A stretch of DNA of 64,000 nt from the NCBI RefSeq assembly GCF_008386565.1, contig NZ_VUKA01000011.1, positions 1-64,000 on the forward strand, in the 5' to 3' direction. The position numbers were made by a program, and so were the translations under genes. The DNA comes from Teichococcus oryzae. Lineage in GTDB: Bacteria; Pseudomonadota; Alphaproteobacteria; Acetobacterales; Acetobacteraceae. The notes under the pieces are model-generated. The model was given only the letters and a program-made list of their open reading frames with translations. It did not search any database and was not told the DNA's origin. The stretch's first letter is position 1. Each line of letters opens with the position of its first letter. Shown here piece by piece: positions 26,619 to 35,175 of the stretch.

Positions 26619-27276
26619 GCGATTCACCCGTGCTTCTTTCGTCTTCTGGGGGACCTGGAAGATCCCTGGACCCGGCCCTGCTCCGCCTTTGACACGAACC
26701 GGCCCGACACGTCGCAAGGGACATGCGGGCTGGGGCGCAGAACGGGACTGGATGCCACTCGCGTGTGGCCACGCGTTACATAGGAATTTCAAACGACCGG
26801 AAACACCCCTCGGCAACCATCCTTTGTGTCATGACAGCCTTGCCCAAGCGCCTCGCCTCGATCGAAGGGACGCCATATGCCAGAAGGTTGGGCATCTTTG
26901 CATCACAGAAGATGACCTAGCGGCTTAAAAACCGTCATCGCCCAGTCACGATCCGTCATCCGAGTGGCGGACCTCCATCAGCCTGCTGGTCTGGCATGCG
27001 AAGGATGCAATGGTCGGCTGGTGCTTTGGTTGTGGCGGACCGATGGGACGCGCCTTCCTTGGCTGTGATGCGGTGCGACGTTGCTTCAAGGGTTTCAGGT
27101 ACCTGCCGGCAGCCGGGCCGGACGATGCACTGTCCAGGAGCAGTGCTGGGCTCGTCCGCTTCCGGTTCTTCAGGGCGCCAGGTCCAAGCTTCAAATGACT
27201 CGCCCAATGATGACCTCAGGCAAAAGCTATGCCGCCGTGAAGCCGGAATGCTTCATTCTTGCCCTGACATCCAGGT
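26619..27276. other. Gene-free region upstream of the sigma factor gene
   Basis: This stretch of about 660 bases lies between the divergent rpoD-like gene and the iterons. Short reading frames occur but lack ribosome sites and family resemblance. It must hold the sigma factor promoter. One dyad is visible: CGCGTG at 26760-26765 and CACGCG at 26770-26775 around TGGC. The part near 26780-26940 is less GC-rich than its surroundings. I see no tRNA or other RNA gene. Confidence 0.5.
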
Positions 27277-27561
27277 GTGAACCTTGCCAGCAGCCGGAAA
27301 GCTTCCGCCGCCCCCGATTCGTGAACCTTGCCAGCCTCCTTGGACAACTACCTTGTGAACCTTGCCAGCGAAATAGCCGAGGGTAGAGCCTAGACGCTGT
27401 GAACCTTGCCAGCAGGAAGCACAGGCCTATTTCTGATTAAAAACATCACTCTATTCAGTTACTCACAGGAACCCTGCCAGCCCTTTACAATAACAATAAC
27501 CCTTATTCCTGAAGCATTGCCCGGTGATGGCAAGGTTCACAGCGGCGCTGGCAAGGTTCGC
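27277..27561. repeat. Replication origin iterons (15-mer GTGAACCTTGCCAGC)
   Basis: Four exact direct copies lie at 27277-27291, 27321-27335, 27355-27369 and 27399-27413, spaced 44, 34 and 44 bases. A degenerate copy (three mismatches) is at 27467-27481. Two inverted copies with one mismatch each are at 27526-27540 and 27547-27561, just before repA. The stretch 27421-27515 is strikingly AT-rich (TTCTGATTAAAAACATCACT and CAATAACAATAACCC) and is a good candidate for the unwinding element. Directly repeated sites beside a RepA gene are the classic layout of an iteron-controlled plasmid origin; inverted copies over the rep promoter usually mediate autorepression. No clear DnaA box was seen. Confidence 0.88.
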
Positions 27562-27598
27562 ATCGACGGGCCAATCTTTGCCGTGCAGGGTGCGCCCC

Positions 27599-28639
27599 AT
27601 GGTCGACGCGAAAGCGAAATCTCCCGGCAGCACGGCACAGGAGCAGGGCGAGCTGTTTCCAGCGGCGGCCACTGTGCATGACGTGGTCGAGGCACGGGGA
27701 GCCAGAGGCGCCGTGCAGGCCGCCCAGGTCGCAGTGCTGGATGGCAAGGCCGCCAGCCTCCCCAAAGTATTGGCCGGCCGCATGGGCCGGCAGATCGCGG
27801 ACACGGCTTCATCGGCCATTGTTCGGGAGTTCGAGGGCGGCAGCGAGATCGCTTACAGCTATTCGGCCTGGTGCCTCGCGGGCCTGCCGCATCGGGACCA
27901 GCCGAAGGACCAGAACTGGCTGATCGAGACCGATTTCGCCCGCCTTCTTGTCCGGCCAGGGGTCCGCCTTCGCGACGACAACAGTCAGGAATTCATCGGC
28001 ACGCCCTTCGGCAGCTATGCCCGGCTGCTGATGATCGACTGGCAGACCGAGGCGCTGGAGCGCGGCAGCCGCGAGATCCATATGGGGCGCTCGGCCAGCG
28101 CGGTGGTGGCCAGGCTGGGTATCAACCGGGGCGGTCCCAGCAATGGCAAGGTCGCGGACCAGCTTGAGCGGCTGGCGACCTGCACCGTCGATTTTAGCTT
28201 TGGCAGTGACAAGAAGGGCGTCATCGTCAATCAGCGGCTTGTGGACGCTTTCAGCTATGTCGGCGAGCGGGACCCCCGCTCCAAGCGCACCGCCCGTCTG
28301 GTTGAGCGCGTGATGCTGTCGGAGGCCTTCTTCAACGAATTGCGACGGCACCCGGTGCTCGTGGACCGGGCCGCCGTTCGTGACCTGACCACATCTCCGC
28401 TGGCCATCGACATTTATCTCTGGCTTGCCTACCGCCTGCATTCCCTGCCCAAGGAGACGCCGATCGGGTGGGACCGCCTGTGGCGGCAATTCGGTTCTCG
28501 CGTGGGGGCCTTGAAGAATTTCAAGACGCAGTTCGAGGGGCCGCTGCACCTGGCGCTTTCCGCCTACAAGAATGCCCGCGTCCGGGTGACGGATCGTGGC
28601 CTCCTGCTGGAACCTTCCCCACCCCCCATCAGCCCCTGA
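27599..28639 (+). CDS. repA: Plasmid replication initiator RepA (RepA_C family)
   Basis: A protein of about 346 residues, starting MVDAKAKSPGSTAQEQ. It matches the RepA_C-type initiators of alphaproteobacterial plasmids: IGTPFGSYARLLMIDWQTEAL, IHMGRSASAVVARLGINRGG (winged-helix-like), VMLSEAFFNELRRHPVLVD and SPLAIDIYLWLAYRLHSLPK. It should bind the iterons just upstream and open the adjacent AT-rich region. The start at 27599 is chosen because the earlier in-frame ATG at 27524 would place two inverted iterons inside the coding region. The gene is convergent with parAB, 48 bases apart. A 15-base stretch beginning GCAAGGTTCGCATCG occurs both before it (27551) and after it (28664). Confidence 0.92.
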   Translation: MVDAKAKSPGSTAQEQGELFPAAATVHDVVEARGARGAVQAAQVAVLDGKAASLPKVLAGRMGRQIADTASSAIVREFEGGSEIAYSYSAWCLAGLPHRDQPKDQNWLIETDFARLLVRPGVRLRDDNSQEFIGTPFGSYARLLMIDWQTEALERGSREIHMGRSASAVVARLGINRGGPSNGKVADQLERLATCTVDFSFGSDKKGVIVNQRLVDAFSYVGERDPRSKRTARLVERVMLSEAFFNELRRHPVLVDRAAVRDLTTSPLAIDIYLWLAYRLHSLPKETPIGWDRLWRQFGSRVGALKNFKTQFEGPLHLALSAYKNARVRVTDRGLLLEPSPPPISP

Positions 28640-28659
28640 CCGCCGGACGTGGCGGACCG

Positions 28660-28678
28660 GCTTGCAAGGTTCGCATCG
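28660..28678. repeat. Iteron-related repeat downstream of repA
   Basis: GCAAGGTTCGCATCG at 28664-28678 is an exact copy of 27551-27565 in front of repA. With the bases before it (from 28660), it forms a degenerate inverted iteron with two mismatches. It sits in the 48-base gap between the convergent repA and parB stops. Confidence 0.55.
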
Positions 28679-28687
28679 CCACGGAAG

Positions 28688-29764
28688 TCAGTCATCCTGC
28701 AGCAGGGAAGGCAGGCGATCGGCCAGACGCTGGACGGTGCCGTCCGGCAAGGATGTCGCGAAGCGGAACACCCACTGCCCGCCATTCCGCGTCAGGGTGC
28801 CGATGCGCTGCCCCTGGTGAACAACGTGGCGCCGTTTCGGGTTGCCGGATTGTCCCGGCGAGGGGACCCCCCTCCCCTCGGCGACCCGCATCAGCAATGC
28901 GATCTGCTCATCCGGATCGACCCCACCCTCCTCCGGACCTGCCGCTTGGGCTTGCCGGTCGAGCGCCGCCAGGATGCGAGGCAGCATCCCGGCATCGGCG
29001 TCAATGGCCTCCATGACCCGCCGCGCACGCAGCATGGCGAGCCTGCGAGGCGCGCGCAGGCGCTCCGTGATCTCTGGCGGAAAGCGCGATAGCCGGAGGT
29101 AAAGGCTGAAAGTCGATGGATCCAGACCAAACTGTGCCGCGAGATCCCGTCCCTGAAGCTTCATCCGCGTGCGAACCTCGGCAAACCAGCGTGCCCGCTC
29201 TAGCGCCGAGATGTCTTCCCGCCGTTCATTTTCCGAGAACTGCACACGCAGCATCGCGGCCTCATCGAGGTCGCGCCGGCGCGCCAGCACGGAAATGCCC
29301 AAGCGGCGACAGGCTTCCAGACGCCGCCGCCCCGCGGCAATCTCGTAACCCTGCCCGTTGTGACGCACAGTGATGGCGTCGTTCTGGCCATTGGCGCGGA
29401 TATCCTCCAGCAGCGCCAGGAATTCCGGCCCGTCGAATGCGCCCGGCAAACGGTCACGTGGCAGCGTGTCGTTCACCAGCCCAGGATCAAGAAAAAGGAA
29501 TTCGTCCGCGCTGTCGCCTGCTGTCCCGGCCACGGAGCGAGCCTGGGTCAGCTCTTTTTCCAGAGCCTGGTTGGCCGAGCCCGCAGCCGCCAGATCCGCT
29601 TCCAGCCTCGCGATGCGCTCCTTCAAGCTTTCCGAAGCAAGGCCAAGCGCCAAGCTTGGCCGGTGCGGAGTGGGTTCCGCCGCCTCGGCAACTGGCGCTA
29701 GCTGCGCCGTGCTTTCGAGCACGGCCTGGGCCAGGGCGCCAAAGCGGGAATTGCGCTTGCTCAT
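28688..29764 (-). CDS. parB: ParB/RepB-like partition protein
   Basis: A 358-residue ParB. A short basic start (MSKRNSRFGALAQAVLE) and coiled coil (residues ~45-75) precede the ParB/Srx CTPase-type domain: LVNDTLPRDRLP, LALLEDIRANGQNDAITVRH, YEIAAGRRRLEACRRLG, FSENERREDISALERARWFAE. The helix-turn-helix is LQGRDLAAQFGLDPSTFSLYLRLSRFP. A C-terminal segment (HQGQRIGTLTRNGGQWVFRF) resembles the end of RepB-type ParB proteins. It binds a centromere site and stimulates ParA. The start overlaps the parA stop by four bases. The natural binding site is unknown; the palindromes at 31022-31080 are candidates. Confidence 0.93.
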   Translation of the reverse strand: MSKRNSRFGALAQAVLESTAQLAPVAEAAEPTPHRPSLALGLASESLKERIARLEADLAAAGSANQALEKELTQARSVAGTAGDSADEFLFLDPGLVNDTLPRDRLPGAFDGPEFLALLEDIRANGQNDAITVRHNGQGYEIAAGRRRLEACRRLGISVLARRRDLDEAAMLRVQFSENERREDISALERARWFAEVRTRMKLQGRDLAAQFGLDPSTFSLYLRLSRFPPEITERLRAPRRLAMLRARRVMEAIDADAGMLPRILAALDRQAQAAGPEEGGVDPDEQIALLMRVAEGRGVPSPGQSGNPKRRHVVHQGQRIGTLTRNGGQWVFRFATSLPDGTVQRLADRLPSLLQDD

Positions 29765-30948
29765 GCCGATCCCTTCTTCATGGCGCGGCCCCAGCCCAGC
29801 CGCATCTGCTCCACCAGCGCCTGATTGACGCCGTTCACGCTGGCCAGCACCCGGTTATAGGCGGCCCGGTCCGTGCTCGGCTCGTATTCGTACAAGGTTT
29901 CCTTGCCGAACCCCGCCGTGCCGACGACACGGGAATGAAGAAATGCCCCAGGCAGCACCAGATCGCCGAAGCGGTCCCGCAGCAGCGCAGCGAGGGCTTC
30001 CTGGCTCCGGTCCGCAGGATCGAAATCCGTGAGCAGAATTTGGCTAAAGCCAAAACCGAGGCTTTGGCCGAAGGCGGCCTCGAAATCCGCCGTATATCCA
30101 GCGAGATGCGAGAAGAACGCACCCGTCGATGCAAGGTCGGTCATGGTTGCCCGCGTCGGAATCACCAATCCTGTCGCAGCATGCAGTGCCGTCGTCATCA
30201 GCATGTTCACATCGGGGCGGGTGTCCACCACCATGACATCATAGCGCTCCTGGAGCTGTTCCCGCAGGGCGGCCAGCTCATCGAAATACAGGGTTCCCTC
30301 TGCCTTGCCGCTGGCGGCCCGGCTCGAGAGGATATCTTCCGCTTCACCTAAGGCCGGTCCTGCGGGGAGCAGGTCGATCGACGGCCAATAGGTCCTTCGG
30401 CAAAGCCGTTGCAGAAGTTCCGGGGCATCCAGCGTTGGCCGCTGAAGCCAAGCGGTGAAGCAATCCTTTCCTTGAACTTCATGCACCGGATCAAGGCCGA
30501 ACTGGGCAGTGGCACTGCCCTGGCTATCCAGATCGATAAACAGGACATGGTAGCCCGCGAGGGCAAGATACTGGGCAAAATGCACGCTGGTGGTCGTCTT
30601 CGCGGAGCCGCCCTTGAAATTGGTGAACACAATGGATGCCATAGGCTCATCGGCCCTGCGCTTTGGCCAAAGATCTAGCCGTTTCAGCTTCAGGGCGGCG
30701 GCCTGCCTTGCATCCAGGAGTTCCTGAAAACTCATGCGCGCCCTTGGCGCGATGCCTTTGCCGCTGCTTTCCAGTTTTGCCACCTGGCGAACCTGCCGGG
30801 GCGTCAATCCCATCAGCGAGGCGGCTTCCTGAACGGAAAACTGGCGCAGGCGCTTGCGCTTGTCGGGCGCGTTCTCGACTTCGATGGCGGTTCGCTGTGC
30901 GGCTTGCAGGACCTCGGCCACATGGCCAAAAATGCGATGTGTGCTCAT
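29761..30948 (-). CDS. parA: ParA-type partition ATPase with N-terminal HTH
   Basis: A 395-residue type Ia ParA. The N-terminal part has a MerR-like helix-turn-helix (FSVQEAASLMGLTPRQVRQVAKLE), usually used for operon autorepression. The ATPase starts at ~104: deviant Walker A FKGGSAKTTTSVH (Lys112 signature), LFIDLDSQGSATAQFGLDP, YDVMVVDTRPDVNMLMTTAL, VIPTRATMTDLAST. The C-terminus has SRVVGTAGFGKETLYEYEP. It positions plasmid copies along the nucleoid through ATP-driven gradients with ParB. The start at 30948 has GGGAG five bases upstream; an ATG at 31011 would extend into the promoter. Two palindromes 75-130 bases upstream are likely operator or centromere sites. Confidence 0.94.
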   Translation of the reverse strand: MSTHRIFGHVAEVLQAAQRTAIEVENAPDKRKRLRQFSVQEAASLMGLTPRQVRQVAKLESSGKGIAPRARMSFQELLDARQAAALKLKRLDLWPKRRADEPMASIVFTNFKGGSAKTTTSVHFAQYLALAGYHVLFIDLDSQGSATAQFGLDPVHEVQGKDCFTAWLQRPTLDAPELLQRLCRRTYWPSIDLLPAGPALGEAEDILSSRAASGKAEGTLYFDELAALREQLQERYDVMVVDTRPDVNMLMTTALHAATGLVIPTRATMTDLASTGAFFSHLAGYTADFEAAFGQSLGFGFSQILLTDFDPADRSQEALAALLRDRFGDLVLPGAFLHSRVVGTAGFGKETLYEYEPSTDRAAYNRVLASVNGVNQALVEQMRLGWGRAMKKGSA

Positions 30949-31021
30949 CGTGCTCCCGAGGGTTCCTAAGACATTGCCATACAGGTTTTCCTTCGCGTAA
31001 TTACCCTTCATAGTCAATCTC

Positions 31022-31080
31022 GATTGGATGCATCCAATCCATGCCCCCCCATCTGCGGCGCTGATTGGATGCATCCAACT
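31022..31080. promoter_or_regulatory. Paired palindromes between parAB and the divergent operon (candidate parS/operator)
   Basis: The first is a perfect 18-base palindrome, GATTGGATGCATCCAATC, at 31022-31039. The second, GATTGGATGCATCCAACT at 31063-31080, shares the first 16 bases plus the next-to-last base position shift and keeps a 14-base palindromic core TTGGATGCATCCAA. They begin 41 bases apart, about four helical turns, so two dimers would bind the same DNA face. They lie upstream of parA (30948) and just before the divergent DUF2786 gene (31094), so one protein could control both. The ParA HTH or ParB is the natural reader. A further core occurs at 43605. Confidence 0.72.
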
Positions 31081-31093
31081 TCTAGGAGACAGC

Positions 31094-31816
31094 ATGAAGC
31101 AGCTTGCTGAGCGGGAGCGGGTGAAGGCCCGCATCCGCGCCCTGCTTGCCAGAACGACCCAGAATGGCTGCACGGAGGCCGAGGCGCTGGCGGCGGCGGA
31201 AATGGTGGGCCGCCTGCTGCAGCATTACGCCCTGACCATGGACGAGGTAGCCCTGAGGCAGACACCTTGCGTCCAGCAAAGCGTGGCCTGGCCTGGCATC
31301 CGGCGGCGGCCGATTGATTGCTGCATTCCGGCACTGGCCCGGTTCTGCGATTGCAAGGTCTGGATCCAGCGGGAGGATGGCAAGGCGGCCTATGTCTTCT
31401 TTGGCATGGAGCAGGATGTTTCCCTGGCGCTCTACCTTCACGATGTGATCCTTCGCAGCATCACCAGCGAGAGCCTGATGTTTCGCAAAAATCATCGCCA
31501 CTTGCAGGGCGCGGCCTTGGCCGGAGCGCAGCGACGCTATCAGGCGGGAATGGCAACGCGCGTTGCGGAGCGCCTGGAAGCATTGCGGCGAACACTTCAT
31601 GACGAACTCCACCGGCAGCATTCGCAGGGCAGGACCCTGATTCTTGCCAAGGATCAGACGGTGGAAGCGGCGTTCAAGGCCACCACTATCCGGCTGGTGA
31701 AGGGGCGGGGGCAGGTCATCCGGGCCGATCATGCCTACAGGGATGGCTATGCAGCGGGAGATCGGGTCAACCTGAACCGCCCTCTCAGGCAACAAGATGC
31801 CTCACTGCTTAGATGA
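31094..31816 (+). CDS. DUF2786 domain protein
   Basis: A 240-residue protein. The N-terminal ~40 residues (RVKARIRALLARTTQNGCTEAEALAAAEMVGRLLQHYALT) match DUF2786, a short helical domain of unknown role often found in plasmid and phage proteins. The remainder (IDCCIPALARFCDCKVWIQR, AYVFFGMEQDVSLALYLHDV, YQAGMATRVAERLEALRR) is the usual companion domain, with mixed alpha/beta character and no obvious catalytic motif. ATG has AGGAG six bases upstream. Its stop overlaps the next gene's start by four bases. The paired palindromes shared with parA lie 14 bases before its start, so it is probably regulated with partition. Confidence 0.78.
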   Translation: MKQLAERERVKARIRALLARTTQNGCTEAEALAAAEMVGRLLQHYALTMDEVALRQTPCVQQSVAWPGIRRRPIDCCIPALARFCDCKVWIQREDGKAAYVFFGMEQDVSLALYLHDVILRSITSESLMFRKNHRHLQGAALAGAQRRYQAGMATRVAERLEALRRTLHDELHRQHSQGRTLILAKDQTVEAAFKATTIRLVKGRGQVIRADHAYRDGYAAGDRVNLNRPLRQQDASLLR

Positions 31817-32271
31817 CGCCTGACCGGCAGCGGAGCCGTGTTTACCAGTGGGAGGATCGGGAAGTTGCCCCCCGCGACCTGACTCTCCTGTCCTTCGGGA
31901 TCTTGCAGCCAATGGTGGACGCGATCTGGCTGGAACTGGAGCTCGAATACCCACCTAAGGTCGAACGACTGCCTCCCCGGTTCTCCCGCCGGATCGCCGA
32001 TGCATCCCGCCTTTGCATCCGTGTAGCGGCCGAGATTCCCTCCTGGGTGCTGCTGCACGAATTGGCGCATGTCCTGAGCTCGACAGCGGATGGCAAGACC
32101 GATGGGCACGGGGCGGTTTTCATGGGATTGTATGCGCAACTGCTGGCACGCTATCTGAGATGGCCCCCGGCAGAACTGCTCGCCTCGATGGAAAAGGCGC
32201 AGCTTGGATATGAGAGGACTGCACGCCCGCTTTTCGTCGATCCTTCGCAGAAGTGGGACCTGGCCTTGTGA
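31813..32271 (+). CDS. Putative zinc metallohydrolase (HExxH)
   Basis: A 152-residue protein with HELAHVLSS near residue 85 and a downstream DGHGAVFMGLY, giving the HExxH...H arrangement of small SprT-like or TIGR04338-type metallohydrolases. It lacks a signal peptide and membrane segments. It starts within the DUF2786 stop (ATGA), so the two proteins are made together. A metalloprotease paired with DUF2786 at a partition locus suggests a role in plasmid upkeep or a toxin-like/regulatory proteolysis function, but no substrate is known. The stop codon lies inside an isolated iteron copy (32268-32282). Confidence 0.72.
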   Translation: MTPDRQRSRVYQWEDREVAPRDLTLLSFGILQPMVDAIWLELELEYPPKVERLPPRFSRRIADASRLCIRVAAEIPSWVLLHELAHVLSSTADGKTDGHGAVFMGLYAQLLARYLRWPPAELLASMEKAQLGYERTARPLFVDPSQKWDLAL

Positions 32272-32282
32272 ACCTTGGCAGC
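32268..32282 (+). repeat. Isolated iteron copy at a stop codon
   Basis: GTGAACCTTGGCAGC matches the origin iteron at 14 of 15 bases. Its TGA is the stop codon of the metallohydrolase gene. It lies about 4.7 kb from the origin array. Confidence 0.5.
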
Positions 32283-32359
32283 CCGTCATGACCGCTGCTT
32301 GACGGTAAGGCAGGTAGCTCGCAAAATTTTTGAACCACGAGAAAAAAGGGGAAATTGCC

Positions 32360-32872
32360 ATGCCGCATGATGGCCATGAGCACCATGATCTTCCTGCATC
32401 GGCGCCGGAGGATGGCTGGAAGCATAGCGGTGTGCGGGTGATCCCCGCTGGGAGCTTCGATACCGGAACTGCCCAGACGCAGGGGATGAACCGGGCCGCC
32501 GCCATCAATCTGGCACGCGTCGGGGCCCAGAAGATCTGGGCTGGCACAGTTCACATCCATGCCAACGCCAAGACCGGCGCGCATCACCATGGACCGCTGG
32601 AAAGCGTGATCTATGTCATCAAGGGCAAGGCCCGGATGCGCTGGGGCGAGAAGCTGGAATTCACCGCCGAGGCGGGGCCGGGCGACTTCATCTATGTGCC
32701 GCCCTTTGTGCCGCATCAGGAGATCAACGCGTCTTCCGATGAAACGCTTGAATGCGTCCTTGTGCGCAGCGACAACGAGGCCGTGGTGGTGAACCTTGAC
32801 ATCGAGCCGGTGGAGAAGCCGGAGGACGTGGCCTGGGTGGACCCGATCCACAAGGATCCCGCCGCCGGCTGA
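32360..32872 (+). CDS. Cupin-fold protein
   Basis: A 170-residue single-domain cupin. The His-rich N-terminus (PHDGHEHHDLP) precedes the barrel: TVHIHANAKTGAHHHGPLESVIYVIKG is cupin motif 1 (HHH...E), and GDFIYVPPFVPHQEINA is motif 2 with its His. A divalent metal is expected. Family members of this type are often annotated as putative mannose-6-phosphate-isomerase-like or cupin_2 proteins of unknown reaction. ATG at 32360 follows AGGGG by about eight bases. It is convergent with the debranching-enzyme gene, only four bases away, with no room for a terminator. Confidence 0.82.
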   Translation: MPHDGHEHHDLPASAPEDGWKHSGVRVIPAGSFDTGTAQTQGMNRAAAINLARVGAQKIWAGTVHIHANAKTGAHHHGPLESVIYVIKGKARMRWGEKLEFTAEAGPGDFIYVPPFVPHQEINASSDETLECVLVRSDNEAVVVNLDIEPVEKPEDVAWVDPIHKDPAAG

Positions 32873-32876
32873 CCCA

Positions 32877-35036
32877 TCAGGCGGCGGGCAGCATCCGCAC
32901 CTGAACGCCGCCGGTTTGTTCCAGGACCTCCATCTGCACGCCATTGCCGCCGCGTCGGAGCAGAATGTCCGCTCGCCCGCCGCCCAGCTGCAGATTGTGC
33001 AAAGCCAGGTGATCCACCGAGGGCGGCAACAACGGGGAATCCAGCAGGATGGTGCGGCGAGCGGGATCAAAGCGAAGTCCGAGGCAGACGCCGAGCAGGG
33101 CGATCGGCGTGCCCGCCGCCCAGGCCTGCGGCGAACAGGCCACCGGATAAAGCGTCGGTCCCTCGCCTTGGCGACGCCGGAAGCCGCAGAACAGTTCCGG
33201 CAAGCGGTGGGCGGGATCATGTCCCGCTGCCCCCAACAGGCCGGAGAAGACCTGCATCGCGGCCTGGCGATAACCGTAGCGGGCGAAGCCTTCCGCGATC
33301 AGTGCGTTGTCATGGGGCCAGACGGAGCCGTTGTGGTAGCTCATCGGGTTGAAGCGTGCCGCGCGGGACGTCACGGTGCGAATGCCCCAGCCACAGAACG
33401 CGTCCGGCTCCAGAAGGGCCCGCACCATTTGCGCCGCTCGATCCGGCCGCGCGATCCCGCCGAACAGCGCATGGCCCGCATTGGAACTGCGTATGCGGCA
33501 GGGCCGCTTGCGCCCATCCAGCGCCAACACGTAGCTGCCAAGCTCCGCATCCCAGAAAGCGGCGTCGAAGCGCTCCTGAAGCTCCGTCGCGCGTGTTTCG
33601 AGCTGAATGGCGCGCGTAGCCTGACCAAGGGCACGGGCGATCCGGGCCGCGGCCAGCCAGGCCGCATGCACATAGGCCTGCAATTCCACCAGCGCGATCG
33701 GGCCCTCGGCGATGCTGCCATCATCATGGAAGATGGCGTCGTGGCTGTCCTTCCAGCCCTGGTTGACCAGCCCGTTCGGCGTCTTGCGGAGGTACTCGAC
33801 AAAGCCGTCGCCGTCGCTGTCACCATGCTGATCGATCCAGCCCAGCGCCGCCTCGATATGGGGCCACAAGCCCTGCAAGGTGTCAGTGTCGCCGGTGCGG
33901 TCCAGATAGGCACCGGCCAGCATGATAAAGAGAGGCGTGGAATCCACGCTGCCGTAATAATGGCGGAACGGGATCTCCCCCAGCAGCGCCATCTCCCCCT
34001 GCCGCATCTCGTGCAGGATCTTGCCGGGCTCGGCATCATTCTCAGCATTCACTTCCCGCGCCTGATGCGCGGCAAGGAAGTGCAGGACGCCATGCGCCAG
34101 GCCGGGGTCGAGCCACAAGGTCTGCCATGCCGTGATCAAGGCGTCACGGCCGAACGGCGTGCTGTACCAGGGCGTGCCGGCGTAAGGGTAGGGGCCATGC
34201 GGCGTGTCCGTCACCAACATCGAAAGATCGGCCACGGAGCGGCGCAAGACCGCATTCAGCAGGGTGTCGTTGCTGTCCACCCTTGCCAATTTCGCGTTGG
34301 ACAGGTGGCGGGCCGCGCGTGACTGGTGCAAGGCCACGCCGAACCCACGCCGTGGCGGCAATTCCTGCCCTTCGCCGCAGCGCACGGACAGGAAAAGGGT
34401 CGTGCGGCCATTTGCTCCGAGGACCAGCTCATGCACCGCGCGCTGCGCTTCGAGAAGGCGTGGCGGAGGATCGAAGCACAGGGCGGTCTGGCGCCGGATG
34501 CCGTCGAGGCCCGTATAGGACAGATGAACACCATTGTCCTTGAAGTCAGGCCGGTGATGCTCGCCATGCAGGGCTCGGCGGCGCCCACGAACCTCGAACA
34601 GATCCGCGAAATCGGCAGCGAAGTGGAATTCCAGCCGCAACCGGCATGGCGCTCCGGAGAAATTGCGGATCGCTAGCCGCTCATGCCAGGTGCCGCCCCA
34701 AAGAAAGCGCGTGCGGCGCAGATGCAGTTGCCCGCGGCCGAGGGGCGCGCCAAAGCCATTATCCGGTAGCGCCGGGTTGGTCAGGTCGGCGGTGAGCACG
34801 GAGTTGTCCGCCTGCAATCCGGCGCTGAGCTGCATTGGCCGGGCGCCGTTCAGACGCAGGCAAAGGAATGACAAATGCCGGGTATCGCGGTGGAAAAAGC
34901 CCTGGGAACCGCCGCCCAGCTCACCATCCGGGCCTGACACGGCAAAGCTTTCGCCATGCTTGAGGGTCATGGCATGGCTGTTTTGTGGCTCCGTATTATC
35001 TTCCGCCGCCACCATCGGGACCGGGGCATCCATCAT
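32877..35036 (-). CDS. Amylo-alpha-1,6-glucosidase/glycogen-debranching-like protein
   Basis: A 719-residue cytoplasmic protein with an N-terminal bacterial GDE domain (VSGPDGELGGGSQGFFHRDTRHL; FSGAPCRLRLEFHFAADFADLFEVRG) and a C-terminal (alpha/alpha)6 barrel: TPWYSTPFGRDALITAWQTL, YYGSVDSTPLFIMLAGAYLDRTGD, GLVNQGWKDSHDAIFHDDGS and FNPMSYHNGSVWPHDNALIA. These are the signatures of the MGH1/GH63-like glucosidase group with the catalytic acids in GWKDSHDA and the C-terminal HNGSVWPHD. It should trim alpha-1,6 or alpha-linked glucose from storage glucans or osmolyte precursors. It lies near a GAF-HWE kinase and a GH13 enzyme, suggesting a glucan-related cluster. Confidence 0.88.
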   Translation of the reverse strand: MMDAPVPMVAAEDNTEPQNSHAMTLKHGESFAVSGPDGELGGGSQGFFHRDTRHLSFLCLRLNGARPMQLSAGLQADNSVLTADLTNPALPDNGFGAPLGRGQLHLRRTRFLWGGTWHERLAIRNFSGAPCRLRLEFHFAADFADLFEVRGRRRALHGEHHRPDFKDNGVHLSYTGLDGIRRQTALCFDPPPRLLEAQRAVHELVLGANGRTTLFLSVRCGEGQELPPRRGFGVALHQSRAARHLSNAKLARVDSNDTLLNAVLRRSVADLSMLVTDTPHGPYPYAGTPWYSTPFGRDALITAWQTLWLDPGLAHGVLHFLAAHQAREVNAENDAEPGKILHEMRQGEMALLGEIPFRHYYGSVDSTPLFIMLAGAYLDRTGDTDTLQGLWPHIEAALGWIDQHGDSDGDGFVEYLRKTPNGLVNQGWKDSHDAIFHDDGSIAEGPIALVELQAYVHAAWLAAARIARALGQATRAIQLETRATELQERFDAAFWDAELGSYVLALDGRKRPCRIRSSNAGHALFGGIARPDRAAQMVRALLEPDAFCGWGIRTVTSRAARFNPMSYHNGSVWPHDNALIAEGFARYGYRQAAMQVFSGLLGAAGHDPAHRLPELFCGFRRRQGEGPTLYPVACSPQAWAAGTPIALLGVCLGLRFDPARRTILLDSPLLPPSVDHLALHNLQLGGGRADILLRRGGNGVQMEVLEQTGGVQVRMLPAA

Positions 35037-35175
35037 CGGGACGGTGCACCAACGAACGGAAAATCATGGCGCATGCTGGGGCCGTTCCTCTTGAAACCTC
35101 ATTATGCGTAAAGAGTTGGAGCCCTCCGCTTCAAGCGATTTCCGGATTGCCGGCCGGGAAAATCCACTCGGTCTT

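Noticed and set aside
27010-27386. Overlapping short frames upstream of and into the iterons
   Set aside because: They have no ribosome sites or recognised products and would run through the origin repeats.
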